A DNA stretch of 64,000 nt from Bacteroidales bacterium 6E. GTDB taxonomy: Bacteria > Bacteroidota > Bacteroidia > Bacteroidales > Prolixibacteraceae. Below the pieces are notes generated by a model. It worked only from the letters and a program-made list of their open reading frames with translations, made no database searches and was not told the DNA's origin. The DNA lies in contig DF970686.1 of NCBI GenBank assembly GCA_001270045.2, positions 565,048 through 629,047 of the forward strand, written 5' to 3'. Of the stretch, positions 62,401 through 64,000 are shown piece by piece (position 1 is the first letter of the stretch; each line of letters starts with the position of its first letter). Both the position numbers and the translations under genes were made by a program.

Positions 62401-62690
62401 TAAGCCCCGTAGTTATCGAATATAGGTTTCCAGGTTGTGCCATTATTTTCGGTTTTCCAGACGTTGCCACTGGCAACTGCGGCATAATATTCAGAAGGAT
62501 TCCCTGGATTGACAGCAAGGTCAGCGATTCTGCCACTTGCCCAAGCAGGACCAATGCTTCTGAATTTGAGCCCATTTACCAGGCTGCTTGTGACCAAAGT
62601 ATCACCCTTTTGACGATCTTGCCTCTGGGCTGAAATCGACAGGGTAGTTCCCAGTATGCCGACCAGGATGATTAAAAGAATTTTTTTCAT
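59403..62690 (-). CDS. Secreted Asp-box (BNR/VPS10-like) propeller protein
   Basis: 1095 residues with a signal peptide (cleavage after ISA, about residue 21). From about 50 to 720 it contains roughly eleven Asp-box units of the form Ser/Thr-x-Asp-x-Gly-x-Ser/Thr-Trp, for example STDGGKSF, TADGGKTW, TEDGGKTW, SDNRGDSW and STDKGKSW. These build two beta-propellers as in sortilin/VPS10-like and photosystem assembly-type proteins. The C-terminal third (about 760-1095) is beta-rich and then helical, with no sorting signal I recognise. Often annotated as glycosyl hydrolase, but no catalytic residues are visible. Single gene. Confidence 0.85.
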   Translation of the reverse strand: MKKILLIILVGILGTTLSISAQRQDRQKGDTLVTSSLVNGLKFRSIGPAWASGRIADLAVNPGNPSEYYAAVASGNVWKTENNGTTWKPIFDNYGAYATGVVKIDPNNYNVVWVGTGENNHQRALGYGDGVYKSTDGGKSFKNMGLKQSRQIGGIVIDPRSSDIVFVACEGSAWGPGGERGLYKTADGGKTWEKVLNISDETGVNNVVLDPSNPDIMYATSEQRRRHVFSKIGGGPESAVYKSTDGGTSWNKTMKGLPSGDIGSMGIDVSPVDPNVVYLIVEAAGNSGGFFRSTDKGESWEKMNSYHSSGQYYNKIHCDPKDVDRVISLDTYTQITEDGGKTWRNLGNSGRHVDDHALWIDPSNTRHIIIGGDGGIYETWDNGSSWDFKENLPVTQFYRVNVDNAYPFYNVYGGTQDNNSMYGPSANLTRSGVTNDEWIVTMGGDGFWIDTDPEDHNIVYTEYQYGNLSRYDKRSGEAKNIKPRERKGEETYKWNWNAPMFVSKHHPKRIYFAANKVFRSDNRGDSWEVISDDLTTKTDRNTWPVMGKFWSIDAVAKDVSTSLWGTIVALAESPLNENLLYAGTDDGVISITEDGGKNWRQVKNFPGVPEYTYVSHIHADKFNENIVYASFDNLKRDDFKPYILKSTDKGKSWSSISSNMPENGTVHSLEQDFINSDLLFAGTEFGVFFSKDGGSNWVQLKAGIPTIAVRHMAIQKRECDLVLATFGRGFYILDDYSPLRDLNNENLDKEAHLFPIKDALLFNPSSNKDNQGDTYYTAPNPEFGVTFTYFLKEAPKSSKALRTEEEKKLFKDGKPIPQPTWRELELEGMEESSHLIFTIRDTDGNIIRRITQNPSKGINRVNWDLRYNNPSATSVSGSFNPIAGSSGRRGGGSGLLVMPGEYTVDLALWHQGELKQLAGSTKFLTKKPELVTLPAANYRENIQFAREVSRLSVAMTGTTRLTNEMISKIEHIKQAIYATPEADQSLMDKARVLGRELEEINFLLNGVQPKASREETPPAQVPLNIRLSSVSYGFVGNLSAITATEKESLAILKEEFPPVLEKLTKLVETDIPSLEEELTKLNAPWTPGRMPVWNK

Positions 62691-62878
62691 GTAATACCTG
62701 TTTTTAAAGTTTGATTTAAGTCAATGAGATGCATAAAATTAATTTTTTCAACGAAGTACCACAATGACAAAGCTGATAGTTTTATCAATTGCATCAGAAA
62801 AGCTGTCTAGGATGAAAATCATTAAAAGGAAGTTGACAAAAATTTGGTACTTTTCCAGTTGAAAACCTAATGCCCTTT

Positions 62879-64000
62879 ATGAAGAAGCCTGTATCCAGGA
62901 ATCCATGGTTCTGGATTCCGACCCTATATTTTGCCGAAGGACTTCCCTATGTGGTGGCAATGACTGTTTCTGTCATCATGTTTAAACGATTGGGGATTTC
63001 AAATACGGACATTGCGCTATATACCAGTTGGTTATATCTTCCGTGGGTTATTATGCCATTGTGGAGTCCAATAGTTGACATCCTGAAGACAAAACGCTTT
63101 TGGATTGTTTGGATGCAACTTATTGTTGGCGGCGCATTGGCTGGAGTCGCATTGACACTGCCCGGGTCTGACTTCTTTCGTTGGTCATTGGCATTCCTTT
63201 GGCTGCTTGCTTTCAGTTCGGCAACCCACGATATTGCTGCCGATGGTTTTTATATGCTTGGACTTTCAAAGTACAATCAGGCTTTTTTTGTGGGGATCAG
63301 GAATACCTTCTACCGATTTGCGATGTTGTCAGGGCAGGGTCTGCTCGTTGTGCTGGCCGGATTTCTGGAAGAAAAGTCGGGAAATATTGGTGGTTCCTGG
63401 AGCATTACATTTTTTATACTGTCAGCAATGTTTGGGGCATTTTTTATTTATCACCTGATCGTATTGCCTTATCCTGCAGAGGATTCAGAACGCAAGGTTA
63501 CCAATGTGAAAGAAGTAGTGACCGCATTTCTTGATACATTTGTTTCCTTCTTCCAGAAACCACAGGCAGGAATTGCCATTTCCTTTATGTTACTTTTTCG
63601 TTTGGGTGAGGCACAGCTGGTGAAGTTGGCTTCCCCTTTCCTGTTGGATCCCAAAGAAGCCGGTGGTTTAGGTCTCTCGACAACAGACATTGGATTTGTA
63701 TATGGTACAGCCGGTGTAGTTGCCCTTACCCTTGGTGGAATTCTTGGAGGGATAGCTGTTGCCCAGCAAGGCCTGAAGAAATGGCTCTGGCCTCTGGCCT
63801 TGTCTTTAAATCTACCTAACCTTGCATATGTTATCATGGCTTTTTCCCAACCTGACTCTCTTTGGTGGATATCGGCTGGTGTCGTAATCGAGCAGTTCGG
63901 TTATGGGTTTGGATTTACAGCCTATATGTTGTATATGATTTATTTTGCCGATGGGCCAAACAAAACGGCACATTACGCCATTTGTACCGGTTTCATGGCA
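62879..64000 (+). CDS. AmpG-like MFS transporter (partial, runs off the right edge)
   Basis: 374 codons with no stop before the window end. Translation begins MKKPVSRNPWFWIPTLYFAEG, and about ten hydrophobic helices follow. The early FAEGLPYVV, the ATHDIAADGFYM segment after helix 4 and the FVGIRNTFYRFAM segment are like AmpG permeases, which import muropeptides for wall recycling. An ATG at 62870 is in frame and equally possible. It is divergent from the Asp-box gene across 188 bases. Its true length is unknown. Confidence 0.85.
   Translation, partial: MKKPVSRNPWFWIPTLYFAEGLPYVVAMTVSVIMFKRLGISNTDIALYTSWLYLPWVIMPLWSPIVDILKTKRFWIVWMQLIVGGALAGVALTLPGSDFFRWSLAFLWLLAFSSATHDIAADGFYMLGLSKYNQAFFVGIRNTFYRFAMLSGQGLLVVLAGFLEEKSGNIGGSWSITFFILSAMFGAFFIYHLIVLPYPAEDSERKVTNVKEVVTAFLDTFVSFFQKPQAGIAISFMLLFRLGEAQLVKLASPFLLDPKEAGGLGLSTTDIGFVYGTAGVVALTLGGILGGIAVAQQGLKKWLWPLALSLNLPNLAYVIMAFSQPDSLWWISAGVVIEQFGYGFGFTAYMLYMIYFADGPNKTAHYAICTGFMA

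Noticed and set aside
1-64000. CRISPR arrays, IS elements, prophage or rRNA
   Set aside because: No regularly spaced repeats, transposase or integrase genes, terminal inverted repeats or rRNA segments were found on reading both strands.

Overview
This window is a stretch of a Bacteroidota chromosome, most likely order Bacteroidales or a close relative. The evidence is the repeated promoter pattern TTTG-N19-21-TAnnTTTG, start codons without clear Shine-Dalgarno sequences, a fused SecDF, the ftsX-DUF3098-uppP-truB-queA gene order, a long eukaryote-like IleS, and many short SPII-type lipoproteins. Gene density is high, and the genetic code is standard, with TGA used as an ordinary stop. I see no rRNA, IS element, prophage or CRISPR array. 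There is one tRNA gene, tRNA-Cys.

Layout. 0-5 kb: a minus-strand trp operon (trpE-G-D-C-F) preceded by what reads as two complete trp attenuators in tandem, each with a short Trp-rich leader peptide and a terminator hairpin. 5-10 kb: an ATP-cone/Mrr-like nuclease, a YD-repeat-like protein, tRNA-Cys, folB and glnS. 9.6-13 kb: an envelope-sensing operon (two DUF5668/LiaF-like membrane proteins, a LytS-type kinase and a LytTR regulator) with a symmetric array of TTTACCAT sites upstream. 13-18.5 kb: mdh behind a perfect Crp/Fnr-type palindrome, a retropepsin-like protease, a small membrane protein and secDF. 18.5-24.2 kb: a methyltransferase, a SIMPL protein and the ftsX-uppP-truB-queA operon. 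24.2-28.9 kb: rplM-rpsI-rpsB-tsf, pyrH and frr, with structured leaders before rplM and rpsB. 29-37.7 kb: a minus-strand run ileS-dksA-like-lspA-cysS-ribE-folM-folX-short folK.

37.8-45.4 kb is the least explained part. It holds a papain-like lipoprotein, three exported proteins on the minus strand and, divergently, a four-gene operon of exported proteins that I read as CsgG/FlgT-like with an outer-membrane barrel. It has its own promoter and terminator. This is my best candidate for an undescribed system.

45.5-64 kb: a lipoprotein galM, a metallo-beta-lactamase-fold hydrolase, folK, sppA, lpxK overlapping punA, a PrsW-type protease, a threonine/serine dehydratase, comM, a PurF paralogue whose glutaminase site is lost, an amino-acid permease broken by an in-frame TGA, an exported O-methyltransferase, a large Asp-box propeller protein and the start of an AmpG-like transporter.

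The genes combine into housekeeping blocks (translation, tRNA modification, protein export, cell division) and a pterin theme. FolB and full-length FolK serve folate, while FolX, FolM and a truncated FolK paralogue form a separate cluster that predicts tetrahydromonapterin synthesis.
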